Origin: Achromobacter sp. Bel
GTDB taxonomy: Bacteria; Pseudomonadota; Gammaproteobacteria; Burkholderiales; Burkholderiaceae_B
Assembly (NCBI RefSeq): GCF_012928505.1
Contig: NZ_JABBJN010000010.1
Coordinates: 62,001 to 126,000 of the forward strand
Length of the DNA stretch: 64,000 nucleotides
Reading direction: 5' to 3'
This document shows, in pieces, positions 44,037 to 53,696 of this stretch (the stretch's first letter is position 1; each line of letters opens with the position of its first letter). The notes beneath the pieces were generated by a model. The model saw only the letters and a program-made list of their open reading frames with translations, searched no databases and was not told the DNA's origin. The position numbers were made by a program, and so were the translations under genes.

Positions 44037-44053
44037 CATGTGGAGGCTGGCGT

Positions 44054-45196
44054 CTACAGCATGCGCTTTTGCGCGGCCATCCACAGTTGCATCACATCGC
44101 GCGCGCGGTCGGCAAGCAGCTTTTCGGCGTCCGTCAGCGCCTGCTGCAGCGTGATGGGGCCGGGGGCGAGGCTGAATGCCGCGCTGATGCCGCAGGCGTG
44201 TAGCGCTTCATAGCCGTCGCCGAGCGACCCTGCCAGCGCGACGACCGGCACGCCGGCCCGCTGCGCGATCCGTGCCACGCCCGCAGGCGTCTTGCCGCGC
44301 AGCGTCTGCGCGTCCATGCGGCCTTCGCCGGTGAACACCAGTGTGGCGCCTTCGATGGCCTCTGCCAGCCCGCCCAGTTCGGCCACGATTTCGACGCCGG
44401 GCCGGAAGTGCGCTTGCAGGAAGGCCTTGGCGGCGAACCCCAGGCCGCCGGCGGCGCCCGCGCCGGGTTCGTTGCGGTGGTCGGCGCCCAAGTGCCGCGC
44501 GCAGACGTCGGCGAAGTTCGTCAGCATCTGGTCCAGCGCCAGCACCTGTTCCGGCGTGGCGCCTTTCTGCGGCCCGAAAATGTGCGAGGCGCCTTGCGGG
44601 CCGCACAGCGGATTGTCCACATCAGAGGCGATGTCGATACGGATGCTGGCCAGGCGCGGGTCCAACCCGCGCGTGTCCAGGCTGGCCAGCTTGCCCAGCG
44701 CGCCGCCGCCCGGCGGCAGGCTATGGCCTTCCGCGTCCAGCAGGCGCACGCCCAATGCCGTCAGCATGCCGGCGCCCGCGTCGTTGGTGGCCGAGCCGCC
44801 CAGTCCCAGGATGATGCGCGTGGCGCCCGCGTTGATGGCGGCCAGCATCAGTTCGCCCACGCCGTGGCTGCTGGCGCGCATCGGGTCGCGCTTGGACGGG
44901 GCGATCAGTTCCAGGCCCGCCGCCGCGGCCATTTCAATGACGGCGGTGCCGTCTTGCAGCAAGCCCCAGACGGCATCGACCTTGTAGCCCAGCGCATCGT
45001 TGACGGTCAGTTGCCGTTCCTTGCCGCCTGTCGCGGCCAACACGGCCTCGACCGTGCCTTCGCCACCGTCCGCCATCGGCACGCATATCGTGTGGGCGCC
45101 GGGGCAGGCGGCTTTGACGCCGCGTGCAATGGCCGCCGCGGCATCGGGCGCGGAAACGCTTTCTTTGAACGAGTCGGGAGCAATGACGATTTTCAC
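44054..45196 (-). CDS. glxK: Glycerate 2-kinase (GarK/GlxK family)
   Basis: A 380-residue glycerate kinase of the GarK/GlxK type, opening V-K-I-V-I-A-P-D-S-F-K-E-S, with M-A-D-G-G-E-G-T near residue 42, L-G-G-S-A-T-N-D-A-G near residue 128 and T-G-E-G-R-M-D near residue 290. It phosphorylates glycerate to 2-phosphoglycerate, one step before the pyruvate kinase encoded divergently. The start is GTG; no ATG exists at the conserved N-terminus, and the longer upstream frame runs antisense through pyk. Ribosome-binding site weak. Confidence 0.92.
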   Translation of the reverse strand: MKIVIAPDSFKESVSAPDAAAAIARGVKAACPGAHTICVPMADGGEGTVEAVLAATGGKERQLTVNDALGYKVDAVWGLLQDGTAVIEMAAAAGLELIAPSKRDPMRASSHGVGELMLAAINAGATRIILGLGGSATNDAGAGMLTALGVRLLDAEGHSLPPGGGALGKLASLDTRGLDPRLASIRIDIASDVDNPLCGPQGASHIFGPQKGATPEQVLALDQMLTNFADVCARHLGADHRNEPGAGAAGGLGFAAKAFLQAHFRPGVEIVAELGGLAEAIEGATLVFTGEGRMDAQTLRGKTPAGVARIAQRAGVPVVALAGSLGDGYEALHACGISAAFSLAPGPITLQQALTDAEKLLADRARDVMQLWMAAQKRML

Positions 45197-45301
45197 GGGT
45201 TTGAATGGGCTCGTTGTGGGTCGGTGTGACGACCATGATACCCGTGCGGACGCAGGCGGCGTACCATAACGCTTTCGTTGTTTTTGCGAGAGTGGACCGT
45301 C

Positions 45302-46744
45302 ATGCCTGTATTGCGCCGCACCAAAATTGTCGCCACCTTGGGCCCTTCGACTTCGTCGCCCGAACGCATTGATGCACTGATCCGCGCAGGCCTGGATGTG
45401 GCCCGCTTGAACTTCTCGCACGGCAGCGCGGACGACCACCGCGAGCGCGCCCGCCTGGTGCGCGAGATCGCCGCCAGGCAAGGCCGTTTCGTCGCCATCA
45501 TGGGCGATCTGCAGGGACCCAAGATTCGCATTGCGCGCTTCACGGACAAGCTGGTGCAGTTGCAGGTCGGCCAACCGTTCACGCTGTCGCGTGTGCATCC
45601 CAAGGAAGCCGGCAACGCCAGCATCGTGGGCATCGATTACCCCGAACTCGTGACCGACTGCCGCGTGGGCGACGAACTGCTGCTGGATGACGGCCGCGTC
45701 GTGCTGGTGGTGGACCGCGTCGAAGGCGACGAAGTCCACACGACCGTGACGGTGGGCGGGCCGTTGTCGAACAACAAGGGCATCAACCGCCGCGGCGGCG
45801 GCTTGTCCGCGCCCAGCCTGACCGACAAGGATCGCGTCGACATCAAGCTCGCGGCTGAAATGGAATTGGACTATGTGGCCGTGTCGTTCCCGCGCTACGG
45901 CAGCGATATCGACGAGGCCCGCACCCTGCTGGCCGAAGCCGGCAGCCAGGCCTGGATCATCGCGAAGATCGAGCGTGCTGAAGCGGTGGCGGACGACGAA
46001 GCGCTGGACGCCCTGATCCGCGCCAGCGACGGCGTGATGGTGGCGCGCGGCGACTTGGGCGTGGAAGTCGGGGACGCAGAATTGGTGGGCATCCAGAAGC
46101 GCATCATCCAGCACGCGCGCACGCTGAACAAGGTCGTGATCACGGCCACGCAGATGATGGAGTCGATGATCTCCAGCCCCATGCCCACGCGCGCCGAAGT
46201 GTCGGACGTGGCCAACGCGGTGCTGGACTACACGGACGCCGTCATGCTGTCGGCCGAAAGCGCATCGGGCCAGTATCCGGTCGAGGCCGTGCAGGCGATG
46301 GCGCGCGTGTGCCTGGGTGCGGAAAAGCACCCGACCACGACGAAATCGCATCACCGGGTGGGCGAGACCTTCACCCGTTGCGACGAGACCATCGCGCTGG
46401 CGGCCATGTACGCGGCCAACCACTTCCCCGGCGTCAAGGCCGTCATCGCGCTGACGGAAAGCGGGCACACGCCGTTGATCATGTCGCGCATCCGTTCCGG
46501 CGTGCCAATTTACTGCTACAGCCCGCACAGCCTGACGCAGAACCGCGTGGCGATGTTCCGTGGCGTCTACACGGTGCCGTTCGCGCCGTCGGATTACGAG
46601 CCGGCGGACCTGAGCAACGCCGCCATCGACGAATTGCGCAAGCGCAACCTGGTGACGACGGGCGATTGGGTCATCCTGACCAAGGGCGACTTCTACCGCG
46701 ACAGCGGCGGCACCAACGGCATGAAGATCCTGTTGGTGGATTAG
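45302..46744 (+). CDS. pyk: Pyruvate kinase
   Basis: A 480-residue enzyme. It opens R-R-T-K-I-V-A-T-L-G-P-S-T, with N-F-S-H-G near residue 37, I-A-K-I-E near residue 220, the metal/substrate region M-V-A-R-G-D-L-G-V-E near residue 248 and A-T-Q-M-M-E-S-M near residue 283. It makes pyruvate and ATP from phosphoenolpyruvate. The start 8 codons inside the frame gives the family N-terminus. Divergent glycerate kinase feeds the same lower glycolytic pool. Confidence 0.95.
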   Translation: MPVLRRTKIVATLGPSTSSPERIDALIRAGLDVARLNFSHGSADDHRERARLVREIAARQGRFVAIMGDLQGPKIRIARFTDKLVQLQVGQPFTLSRVHPKEAGNASIVGIDYPELVTDCRVGDELLLDDGRVVLVVDRVEGDEVHTTVTVGGPLSNNKGINRRGGGLSAPSLTDKDRVDIKLAAEMELDYVAVSFPRYGSDIDEARTLLAEAGSQAWIIAKIERAEAVADDEALDALIRASDGVMVARGDLGVEVGDAELVGIQKRIIQHARTLNKVVITATQMMESMISSPMPTRAEVSDVANAVLDYTDAVMLSAESASGQYPVEAVQAMARVCLGAEKHPTTTKSHHRVGETFTRCDETIALAAMYAANHFPGVKAVIALTESGHTPLIMSRIRSGVPIYCYSPHSLTQNRVAMFRGVYTVPFAPSDYEPADLSNAAIDELRKRNLVTTGDWVILTKGDFYRDSGGTNGMKILLVD

Positions 46745-46754
46745 GACCGGCCCG

Positions 46755-46774
46755 GGCGGGGTGCAAGCCCCGCC
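46755..46774. terminator. Hairpin between pyk and spmAB-type gene
   Basis: GGCGGGG-N6-CCCCGCC lies in the 36-base convergent gap. No T-run is present. Confidence 0.35.
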
Positions 46775-46780
46775 ACGGCC

Positions 46781-48010
46781 TTAACCGAAGAACCAGTAGC
46801 ACACGCCGATCGCGGCCAGCACGCCGGCCAGATCGGCGATCAGCGCGCAGCCTACCGCGTGGCGCGCGCGCAGAATTCCCACCGATCCGAAATACACCGC
46901 CAGCACGTAGAAGGTGGTTTCCGTGCTGCCTTGCATCACCGCGGCCAGCAGGGCGGGGAAGCTGTCCACGCCATGGTGCGCCATGGTTTCCAGCATCATG
47001 GCGCGCGCGGCGCTGCCCGAGAACGGCTTGACCAGCGCCGTGGGCAGGGCGTCAACGAAACGCGTGTCCCAGCCGGCGTACTGCGCCAGCCAGCGGATGC
47101 CGTCCAGCAGGAAGTCCAAGGCGCCCGAGGCGCGTAGCACGCCCACCGCGCACAGCATCGCCACCAGATAGGGCAGCAGGCTCTTGGCGATGTCGAAGCC
47201 TTCCTTGGCGCCCTCGATGAAGGCCTCGTAGACGGGCACTTTCTTGCAGGCGCCCGCGATCAGGAACGCCAGCAGAATGCCGAACAGCGCCAGGTTGCCC
47301 AGCAGCGAGGACAGCGACGCAATGGCGGCGGCCGACATGCTGGCCAGCAGCGCCATGAAGCCGCCCATGACCAGCGCCGCGCCGCCCAGCCACAGCATCA
47401 CGACCGGATCCGTCAGGCGCAGCCGCTGGCAGACGGCGACCGCCAGGAAACCCGCCAGCGTCGAGGCGCTGGTGGCCAGCAGGATCGGCAGGAACACCAG
47501 GGTGGGGTCGGCGGCGCCCTGTTGCGCGCGGAACATGAACAGCGTGACGGGCAACAGCGTCAGCGACGACGCGTTCAGCACCAGGAAGAGGATCTGCGCG
47601 TTGCTGGCGGTTTCGGGGGTGGGGTTCAGCGATTGCAGTTCGCGCATGGCGCGCAGGCCGATCGGCGTGGCGGCATTGTCCAGCCCCAGGCCGTTGGCGG
47701 CGAAGTTCAGCGTGATCAGGCCGATGGCGGGATGGTTGCGCGGCACCTCCGGCATCAGGCGCGCGAACAGCGGCCCCAGCAGGCGCGCCAGCTTTTCCAC
47801 CAGCCCGGCGCCTTCGGCGATGCGCAGGAACCCCAGCCACAGCGTCAGCGTGCCGAACAGCAGCACCATGACTTCCACGGACACGCGCGCCATGTCGAAC
47901 AGGCTGGCCACCATCAGGCGGAAGACGTCGGGGTCGCCGACAGCCAGCCAGCGGTACAGGGCGGCGGCTGCGGCGGTCAGGAAAAAGCCCAGCCAGAGTT
48001 TGTTCAGCAT
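46781..48010 (-). CDS. Nucleoside-recognition (Gate) domain membrane protein, SpmA-SpmB fusion
   Basis: A 409-residue multi-span protein made of two Gate-type halves: residues 1-215 like spore maturation protein SpmA (N-F-A-A-N-G-L-G-L-D-N-A-A-T-P-I-G near residue 125) and 235-409 like SpmB (F-I-E-G-A-K-E-G-F near 285, S-T-E-T-T-F-Y near 365). In non-spore-formers the fused form is of unknown function, perhaps solute transport. Its start M-L-N-K-L-W follows 23 less likely codons. It is convergent with pyk. Confidence 0.85.
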   Translation of the reverse strand: MLNKLWLGFFLTAAAAALYRWLAVGDPDVFRLMVASLFDMARVSVEVMVLLFGTLTLWLGFLRIAEGAGLVEKLARLLGPLFARLMPEVPRNHPAIGLITLNFAANGLGLDNAATPIGLRAMRELQSLNPTPETASNAQILFLVLNASSLTLLPVTLFMFRAQQGAADPTLVFLPILLATSASTLAGFLAVAVCQRLRLTDPVVMLWLGGAALVMGGFMALLASMSAAAIASLSSLLGNLALFGILLAFLIAGACKKVPVYEAFIEGAKEGFDIAKSLLPYLVAMLCAVGVLRASGALDFLLDGIRWLAQYAGWDTRFVDALPTALVKPFSGSAARAMMLETMAHHGVDSFPALLAAVMQGSTETTFYVLAVYFGSVGILRARHAVGCALIADLAGVLAAIGVCYWFFG

Positions 48011-48157
48011 GCGGAATGTGCCCGGATAGCGGTTGATTGCGCACCAGCGCGGCGACGCCCATTGTCGCAGAGTCGGCACGCCCAGGCTTGGCTGCGCGCC
48101 GCCAATTCTGGTACTTTGGCCCGATACGCCCTAGGGCCATAACAGTGAGGGACACTC

Positions 48158-50488
48158 ATGGACTTCAATGCCTGGCGCCGGCGCCGCATCTCGGAACCCG
48201 CGTACCGCTGGGCGCGCAACGCCTTGCCGGCCATGTCGGCCACCGAGCGCGAGGCCATCGAGGCCGGAGACACCTGGTGGGATGCGGATCTGTTCACGGG
48301 CAACCCCGACTGGCGCAAGCTGCTGGACGTGCCCGCCGCCACGTTGACCCGCGACGAGCAGGCGTTCATCGACGGCCCGGTCGCGCAGTTGTGCGCCATG
48401 CTGGACGAGTGGGACATCACCTGGAACCGGCGCGACCTGCCGCCGCAGGTCTGGGCTTTCCTGAAGGCGCAACGCTTTTTCGGCATGATCATCCCGCGCC
48501 GTTACGGCGGGCTGGGCTTTTCCCCCTACGCACATTCCGAAGTCGTCAGGCGGATTTCGGCGTATTCCATCACGGCGGGCGTGACGGTCATGGTGCCGAA
48601 TTCGCTGGGACCCGGTGAATTGCTGATGCAGTTCGGCACGCCTGCGCAACGCGATTACTGGCTGCCGCGCCTGGCCGATGGCCGCGAAGTGCCGTGCTTC
48701 GGCCTGACCAGCCCCGAGGCGGGCTCGGACGCCGCTTCCATGGTGGATACGGGCGTCGTCTGCCGCCAGGTGGTGGACGGCCGCGAACTGATCGGCATCC
48801 GGCTGAACTGGCACAAGCGCTACATCACGCTGGGACCCGTGGCCACAGTGCTGGGCCTGGCATTCAAGATGTCCGACCCGGACGGCATCCTGGGCGGCCC
48901 CAAGGACATCGGCATTTCGGTGGCGCTGGTGCCCACCGAGGCGCCGGGCGTGGAGATCGGCCGGCGCCACCTGCCTGCCATGCAGGTGTTCCAGAACGGC
49001 CCCAACACGGGCCGGGACGTGTTCGTGCCATTGGACGCGCTGATCGGCGGCGAGGCGCGCGCGGGGCAGGGCTGGAAGATGCTGATGAGCGCATTGGCCG
49101 CGGGGCGCGGTATTTCGCTGCCATCGCTGTCGGCGGCCGCCGCTGTCATGTGCGCACACACCACAGGCATGTATGCGCGGGTGCGCGAGCAGTTCGGCAT
49201 TCCGGTCGGCAAGTTCGAAGGCGTGCAGGAACAACTGGCCCAGCTGGCGGGCAATGCCTACATGGTGGAGGCCGCCCGGCGGCTGACCTGCGCCGCGCTG
49301 AACCAGGACGTGAAACCGGCCGTCGTGTCGGGCATCATGAAATACCACGCGACCGAGCGCATGCGCAGCTCGGTGAACGCGGCGATGGACGTGCACGCCG
49401 GGCGCGCCGTCATGGACGGGCCAAGCAATTACCTGGGCGGCCTGTACCGAGCGGTGCCGATCGCCATCACGGTCGAAGGCGCCAATATCCTGACGCGTAA
49501 TCTCATCATCTTCGGCCAGGGCGCCATCCGGGCCCATCCCTATCTGATGCCGGAAATGCTGGCGCTGGCCAATCCGGACGAAGAGCGCGGCATCGAGGTC
49601 TTTCACGACGTGTTCTGGCGGCACTTGCGGCATGCCGGCAAGAACACGCTGCGCGCGATCGGCCGCGCCTGGACGGGCGCCGTGCTGGCGCCTTCGCCGG
49701 TGTCGGGCCCCACGGCCGGCCACTACCGGCGGCTAGGACGTTATGCGTCCGGCTTCGCGCTGCTGGCCGACGCCACGTTGGCGCAACTGGGCGGCGGGCT
49801 GAAGCGGCGCGAAATGATCTCGGCGCGGCTGGGCGACATCCTGTCCGAGCTCTATCTGCTGTCTGCGGTGCTCAAACGCTGGGAAGACGAAGGCCGCAAG
49901 CACGACGACCTGCCGCTCGTGCATTGGTGCATGGAGCAGGGCTATGCCAGCATCGAAAAAAGCCTGGACCAGGTGTTGCGCAATTTGCCGGGCCGCGTGC
50001 TGGCCTGGGGGCTGCGCGCGGCCATCCTGCCGCTGCGTCTGGCCAGGGGGCCGAATGACGCCCTGACGCGCGAGTGCGCCGAACTGCTGCTGAAGCCGTC
50101 GCCCACGCATGTGCGGCTGGCGGCCGACCTGCATCGCGAGCCGGGCAATGCCCCGTCGGCAGGCGTGCTGTTGGGGGACGTCCGTGCAGGCGGCGATCCG
50201 CTGGGCGAGCTGACTCGCGCGTTCGCGCTGGTGGACGCCGTGCAGCCGATCCGCGATCGCCTGCGCCAATCGGGCGTGCGCGACTGGCGCGAAGCGCATC
50301 AGCGCGGCGCGATCACCGACGCGCAGGCCGCGCAACTGGAAGCGGCGGAGGCCCTGGTGTCGAAGGTCTTGCAGGTGGATGATTTCGCGCCGGCGGATTT
50401 GTCGCCGCAGGCGGCGGATGCGCCGACGACGGCCGCCGGGCGCAACGCGAACCCGGGCGCAGACCCGGGTCCGGACCACGGCGCTTAG
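48158..50488 (+). CDS. fadE: Long-chain acyl-CoA dehydrogenase, FadE type
   Basis: A 776-residue enzyme of the large FadE type, with an acyl-CoA dehydrogenase core at about residues 75-470 ([12 protein letters not shown] near 185; P-S-L-S-A-A-A near 323) and a C-terminal DUF1974 domain. It introduces the first double bond in beta-oxidation of fatty acids. The E. coli protein is 814 residues with a membrane anchor; the anchor region is shorter here. It stands alone, divergent from the SpmA/B gene and overlapping def by 4 bases at the 3' end. Confidence 0.88.
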   Translation: MDFNAWRRRRISEPAYRWARNALPAMSATEREAIEAGDTWWDADLFTGNPDWRKLLDVPAATLTRDEQAFIDGPVAQLCAMLDEWDITWNRRDLPPQVWAFLKAQRFFGMIIPRRYGGLGFSPYAHSEVVRRISAYSITAGVTVMVPNSLGPGELLMQFGTPAQRDYWLPRLADGREVPCFGLTSPEAGSDAASMVDTGVVCRQVVDGRELIGIRLNWHKRYITLGPVATVLGLAFKMSDPDGILGGPKDIGISVALVPTEAPGVEIGRRHLPAMQVFQNGPNTGRDVFVPLDALIGGEARAGQGWKMLMSALAAGRGISLPSLSAAAAVMCAHTTGMYARVREQFGIPVGKFEGVQEQLAQLAGNAYMVEAARRLTCAALNQDVKPAVVSGIMKYHATERMRSSVNAAMDVHAGRAVMDGPSNYLGGLYRAVPIAITVEGANILTRNLIIFGQGAIRAHPYLMPEMLALANPDEERGIEVFHDVFWRHLRHAGKNTLRAIGRAWTGAVLAPSPVSGPTAGHYRRLGRYASGFALLADATLAQLGGGLKRREMISARLGDILSELYLLSAVLKRWEDEGRKHDDLPLVHWCMEQGYASIEKSLDQVLRNLPGRVLAWGLRAAILPLRLARGPNDALTRECAELLLKPSPTHVRLAADLHREPGNAPSAGVLLGDVRAGGDPLGELTRAFALVDAVQPIRDRLRQSGVRDWREAHQRGAITDAQAAQLEAAEALVSKVLQVDDFAPADLSPQAADAPTTAAGRNANPGADPGPDHGA

Positions 50489-51018
50489 TCGTCGGCGTTC
50501 GGGTCCATGCCCGGAAACAGGATTTCGGTGAAGCCGAACTTCGAGAAATCCTGGATGCGCGACGGATAGAGGCGGCCGATCAGGTGGTCGCACTCGTGCT
50601 GCACCACGCGGGCATGGAAGCCTGCGGCTTCGCGCTCGATCAGCTGGCCATACGGGTCGCGGCCGCTGTAGCGGATGTGGCGGTAGCGCGGCACCTGCCC
50701 GCGCAGTCCAGGCACCGACAGGCAGCCTTCCCAGCCGTCTTCCATGTCGTCCGACAGCGGCGTGATGACCGGATTGCACAGGATGGTCTGCGGCACCGGG
50801 GGCGCGTCGGGGTAGCGCTCGTTGCGGTCGAAACCGAAGATCACCAGTTGCAAGTCCACGCCGATCTGTGGCGCGGCCAGGCCCACGCCTTGCGCGGCCG
50901 CCATGGTTTCGAACATGTCGTCGATCAGGGCGTGCAGCTCGGGCGTGTCAAAGCGGTCAACCGGCGGCGCCACGCGCAACAGACGCGGGTCGCCCATTTT
51001 CAGGATGGGATGGATCAT
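50485..51018 (-). CDS. def: Peptide deformylase
   Basis: A 177-residue metal hydrolase with the three motifs [10 protein letters not shown] (about 41-50), E-G-C-L-S-V-P (about 97-103) and Q-H-E-C-D-H-L (about 139-145). It removes the N-formyl group from new proteins. The usual H-E-x-D-H site carries Cys at the variable position. It is not beside fmt, the usual partner, so it may be a second deformylase of the cell. An inverted copy of the dispersed repeat lies just upstream. Confidence 0.92.
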   Translation of the reverse strand: MIHPILKMGDPRLLRVAPPVDRFDTPELHALIDDMFETMAAAQGVGLAAPQIGVDLQLVIFGFDRNERYPDAPPVPQTILCNPVITPLSDDMEDGWEGCLSVPGLRGQVPRYRHIRYSGRDPYGQLIEREAAGFHARVVQHECDHLIGRLYPSRIQDFSKFGFTEILFPGMDPNADD

Positions 51019-51050
51019 GATGTCGGTCTATCAACAAAGTAAGGCTTTCC

Positions 51051-51096
51051 CCGCCGGGCCGCCCTCAGGGGGCGGCAAGCGCGTGCGGCGTGGGGG
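51051..51096 (-). repeat. Single shortened copy of the 84-base dispersed repeat
   Basis: Read on the minus strand, this matches both ends of the unit arrayed at 59038-59454 (the CCCCCACGCCGC start and the GGCGGCCCGGCGG end) with its middle and one GC-rich arm deleted. It fills most of the 80-base gap between def and gloA. Confidence 0.7.
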
Positions 51097-51098
51097 TT

Positions 51099-51494
51099 TT
51101 AGTCTTGCCGTCCCTTCTTCTGGATGAACTCGATCTTGTAGCCGTCCGGGTCTTCCACGAAAGCGATGACCGTCTTGCCGTGCTTCATCGGGCCGGCTTC
51201 GCGGGTGACCTTGCCGCCGCGTTCCTTGACCTTGTCACAGGCTTCGTAGGCGTTGTCGACTTCCAGGGCGATGTGGCCGTAGCCGTTGCCCAGGTCGTAC
51301 TTTTCGGTGTCCCAGTTGTGAGTCAGTTCGATGACCGCGCCCTCGCTTTCGTCCTGGTAGCCCACGAAGGCCAGCGTGAACTTGCCTTCCGGATAGTCGT
51401 TGCGGCGCAGGACACGCATGCCGAGCACGTTGGTGTAGAAATCGATGGATTGGTCGAGGTTGCCGACTCGCAGCATGGTGTGGAGCATACGCAT
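51099..51494 (-). CDS. gloA: Lactoylglutathione lyase (glyoxalase I)
   Basis: A 131-residue protein opening [11 protein letters not shown] with the first metal His, then L-E-L-T-x-N-W-type segment (I-E-L-T-H-N-W near 58), H-I-A-L-E-V near 75 and D-P-D-G-Y-K-I-E near 118. It converts the methylglyoxal-glutathione adduct to lactoylglutathione. AAGGAAG precedes the start. It follows the PhnW-like gene by 12 bases, so the two are co-transcribed. Confidence 0.93.
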   Translation of the reverse strand: MRMLHTMLRVGNLDQSIDFYTNVLGMRVLRRNDYPEGKFTLAFVGYQDESEGAVIELTHNWDTEKYDLGNGYGHIALEVDNAYEACDKVKERGGKVTREAGPMKHGKTVIAFVEDPDGYKIEFIQKKGRQD

Positions 51495-51506
51495 GGATAT
51501 CTTCCT

Positions 51507-52649
51507 TTAAGCGATGAGGGGTTGCGAAAAGCGCAGCGGAGCGCCGGCGCTTTCCCGGGTGATGCCGATGTCGCGCAGTGCGCCGCCCATGGCGTCGACC
51601 GCAAGCCGCATCTGTTCGGCGCCGAAAGCGCCGATGCAGCCGACCCGGAACGTGGGTTGTTCGGTGTTGCTGAAATTGCTGAGCAGGTAGCCGCGCGCCT
51701 TGAGTGCGTCGACGAACAGTTGCAGGTTCCAGGTCGGCGCGTTCGGTGCGCAGACGTTGACGACGATGGGGCCCTGCAGGTCGCGCGGAAGATGGGGCGC
51801 CAGGCCAAGCTCGATCACACCATCATATAGCGTGCGCATGTTCGCCGTGTAGCGCGCCAGGCGAGCCTCTCGGCCTTCCTGTTCAAAGAGCGCCAGCGCC
51901 ACGGCCAGCGCCGCCAGCGTGGGCGCGGGCGGCGTGAAGCGCGGGCCGGCGTTGGGGGCCAGCGCGTGCTGGTGGATGTCGGCCAGGTCTAGCGACCAGC
52001 TGCCTGCGTTGCCGCGGGCGGCTTCCAGGCGGTCCACGCGCGCGACCACGAAGGCGGCGCCCGGCAGCCCTTCCAGGCACTTGTTGGCTGTCAGCACGAC
52101 GGCGTCCACCGCGGGCAGGGCGGACAGGTCCAAAGGCAGGGCGCCGAAGGCGGATACGGCATCGATGATGACGCGGCGGCCCATCGCGTGGGCGATGCGA
52201 GCCAGTTCGGGCACGTCGTGGCAGATGCCGCTGCCGGTTTCGCTGTAGACCAGCGCCAGGTGCGTCAGCGTGGGGTCCCGTTCCAGGGCCGCCGCGACGG
52301 CTACCGGGTCCACGCGCGCCGTCGCGCCCACGGGCAAGGGCACGGCGACCCGTCCCGCGTCAGCGGCCAGCTTCTGCAGGCGGGACGCGTAGGCGCCGGT
52401 GGACGGCGCCAGCAGGCGGCCGCCGGGCGGCACGAAGGTCCGGATCGCGGCTTCCACCGCGAAGTGGCCGCAGCCGGGCAGCGCCAGCGCGGCGTGTGTG
52501 TCGGGCGTTGCCTGCGCCACGCGCAGCACGCCTGCGCAGACCTGCCGGTAGGTCTCGCGGAAATCGTTGTCCCACGGCGCGTAGTCTTGCGCCATGGCGG
52601 CCTTCACCCGCGCGTCGGTCGTGACCGGGCCGGGAATGAGCAGAAGCAT
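51507..52649 (-). CDS. PhnW-like class V aminotransferase
   Basis: A 380-residue PLP enzyme opening M-L-L-L-I-P-G-P-V-T-T, with the lysine segment T-A-N-K-C-L-E-G-L-P-G near residue 190 and A-V-S-A-F-G-A near residue 165. The start is typical of 2-aminoethylphosphonate-pyruvate transaminase and related alanine-glyoxylate enzymes. No phosphonatase (phnX) or transport gene is nearby, so aminoethylphosphonate as substrate is only likely. GGAGAG precedes the start. gloA follows. Confidence 0.8.
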   Translation of the reverse strand: MLLLIPGPVTTDARVKAAMAQDYAPWDNDFRETYRQVCAGVLRVAQATPDTHAALALPGCGHFAVEAAIRTFVPPGGRLLAPSTGAYASRLQKLAADAGRVAVPLPVGATARVDPVAVAAALERDPTLTHLALVYSETGSGICHDVPELARIAHAMGRRVIIDAVSAFGALPLDLSALPAVDAVVLTANKCLEGLPGAAFVVARVDRLEAARGNAGSWSLDLADIHQHALAPNAGPRFTPPAPTLAALAVALALFEQEGREARLARYTANMRTLYDGVIELGLAPHLPRDLQGPIVVNVCAPNAPTWNLQLFVDALKARGYLLSNFSNTEQPTFRVGCIGAFGAEQMRLAVDAMGGALRDIGITRESAGAPLRFSQPLIA

Positions 52650-52670
52650 CTTGTCTCTCCAGAGGGGCTT

Positions 52671-53696
52671 CTAGAACTGGGGAAGGGAGGCGGGGTCGTG
52701 GCGCCGCAGGATGTTCTTGGCGTCTTCGAAGTCAGGCAGGATCTGCCCAACTTCACGCCAGAAGTCCTGACTGTGGTTCATTTCGCGCAGGTGGGCAAGC
52801 TCGTGCGCGATGACGTAATCGATGATCGCGGGCGCGAAATGGATCAGCCGCCAGTTCAGCATGATGTTGCCGTCGCTGGTGCATGAGCCCCAGCGCGTGG
52901 CGGCGGACGACAGCCGCCAGCGGCGGATCTTCAGGCCGCTGATCTGCAGGAAGTGCGCCAGCCGCGCGCCGAACCAGGCACCGGCCCGCTGCTGCAGCCA
53001 GGCTTGCGCCGAATCGCGGATGCGGCTTTGCTCGGCCGTGGAGGGCAGGGCCAGCCAGAGGGTGTCGCCGTCTTGCGGCGCGTCCGCGTCGCCGGACAAG
53101 CGGGCCTGACGGCTATCGCCGCCCACGCCGATCAGGATGCGCTTGCCCAGGTAGGGCAGTTCGCCACCCGGCTGCCAACGCGTATGCGCCATGGCCAATT
53201 GTTGCTTGCGGGCATGCCACTCACGTAGCTTGGCGAGGATCCAGCGGGCCTTTTCACGCACCGCGTCGTCGATCTGCGCCAGCGTGACCCAGCTGGGCGC
53301 GGTGACGCGCAGGCCGTCGTCGGTGATCACGAACCCGATGCTGCGGCGGCGCGAGCGCAGCAGCACGAAGCCGATGGGCTGTTCTTCGGTGGGCACTTCG
53401 CGCCAGCGCGCACTGGGGGGCAGCGGGTCCGGGCAGGGCGTGGGGACCCGGGACGACGCGTTGGGCGACAGCGTCAGCAGCGGTTCGCCCGCAGGGGCGG
53501 CGCCTGTCTGCGCATCGGGGAACAGCGTCTTCGGCGTGACCGGCTGCGGGGGGGCAGATCGAGGAGGCGCGGCGCGGGGCGCGGCAGGCCGAGGCGCCGC
53601 AGGGGGCTTCGGCGTGACGATCAGCGGCGACGCGCCCAGGGGCGCGCCGTCTTCTTGCACGTCGAACAGGAGTTCGAGCTGATCAGTGCTAGACAT
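52671..53696 (-). CDS. DUF45/YgjP-type zinc metallopeptidase
   Basis: A 341-residue protein. The C-terminal domain (about 130-340) carries the zinc site V-I-A-H-E-L-A-H-L-R near residue 292 followed by H-S-Q-D-F-W, and the family opening R-S-R-R-R-S-I-G-F. The first 110 residues are Pro/Ala-rich and probably disordered, an addition to the usual YgjP-type protein of about 170-230 residues. Relatives are linked to DNA-protein crosslink or general metalloprotease functions. The start overlaps the plsC stop by 8 bases. Confidence 0.88.
   Translation of the reverse strand: MSSTDQLELLFDVQEDGAPLGASPLIVTPKPPAAPRPAAPRAAPPRSAPPQPVTPKTLFPDAQTGAAPAGEPLLTLSPNASSRVPTPCPDPLPPSARWREVPTEEQPIGFVLLRSRRRSIGFVITDDGLRVTAPSWVTLAQIDDAVREKARWILAKLREWHARKQQLAMAHTRWQPGGELPYLGKRILIGVGGDSRQARLSGDADAPQDGDTLWLALPSTAEQSRIRDSAQAWLQQRAGAWFGARLAHFLQISGLKIRRWRLSSAATRWGSCTSDGNIMLNWRLIHFAPAIIDYVIAHELAHLREMNHSQDFWREVGQILPDFEDAKNILRRHDPASLPQF

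Noticed and set aside
45197-46528. Upstream extension of glycerate kinase, antisense to pyruvate kinase.
   Set aside because: The family N-terminus begins at the GTG at 45196. The extension is antisense to a certain gene and has no conserved sequence.
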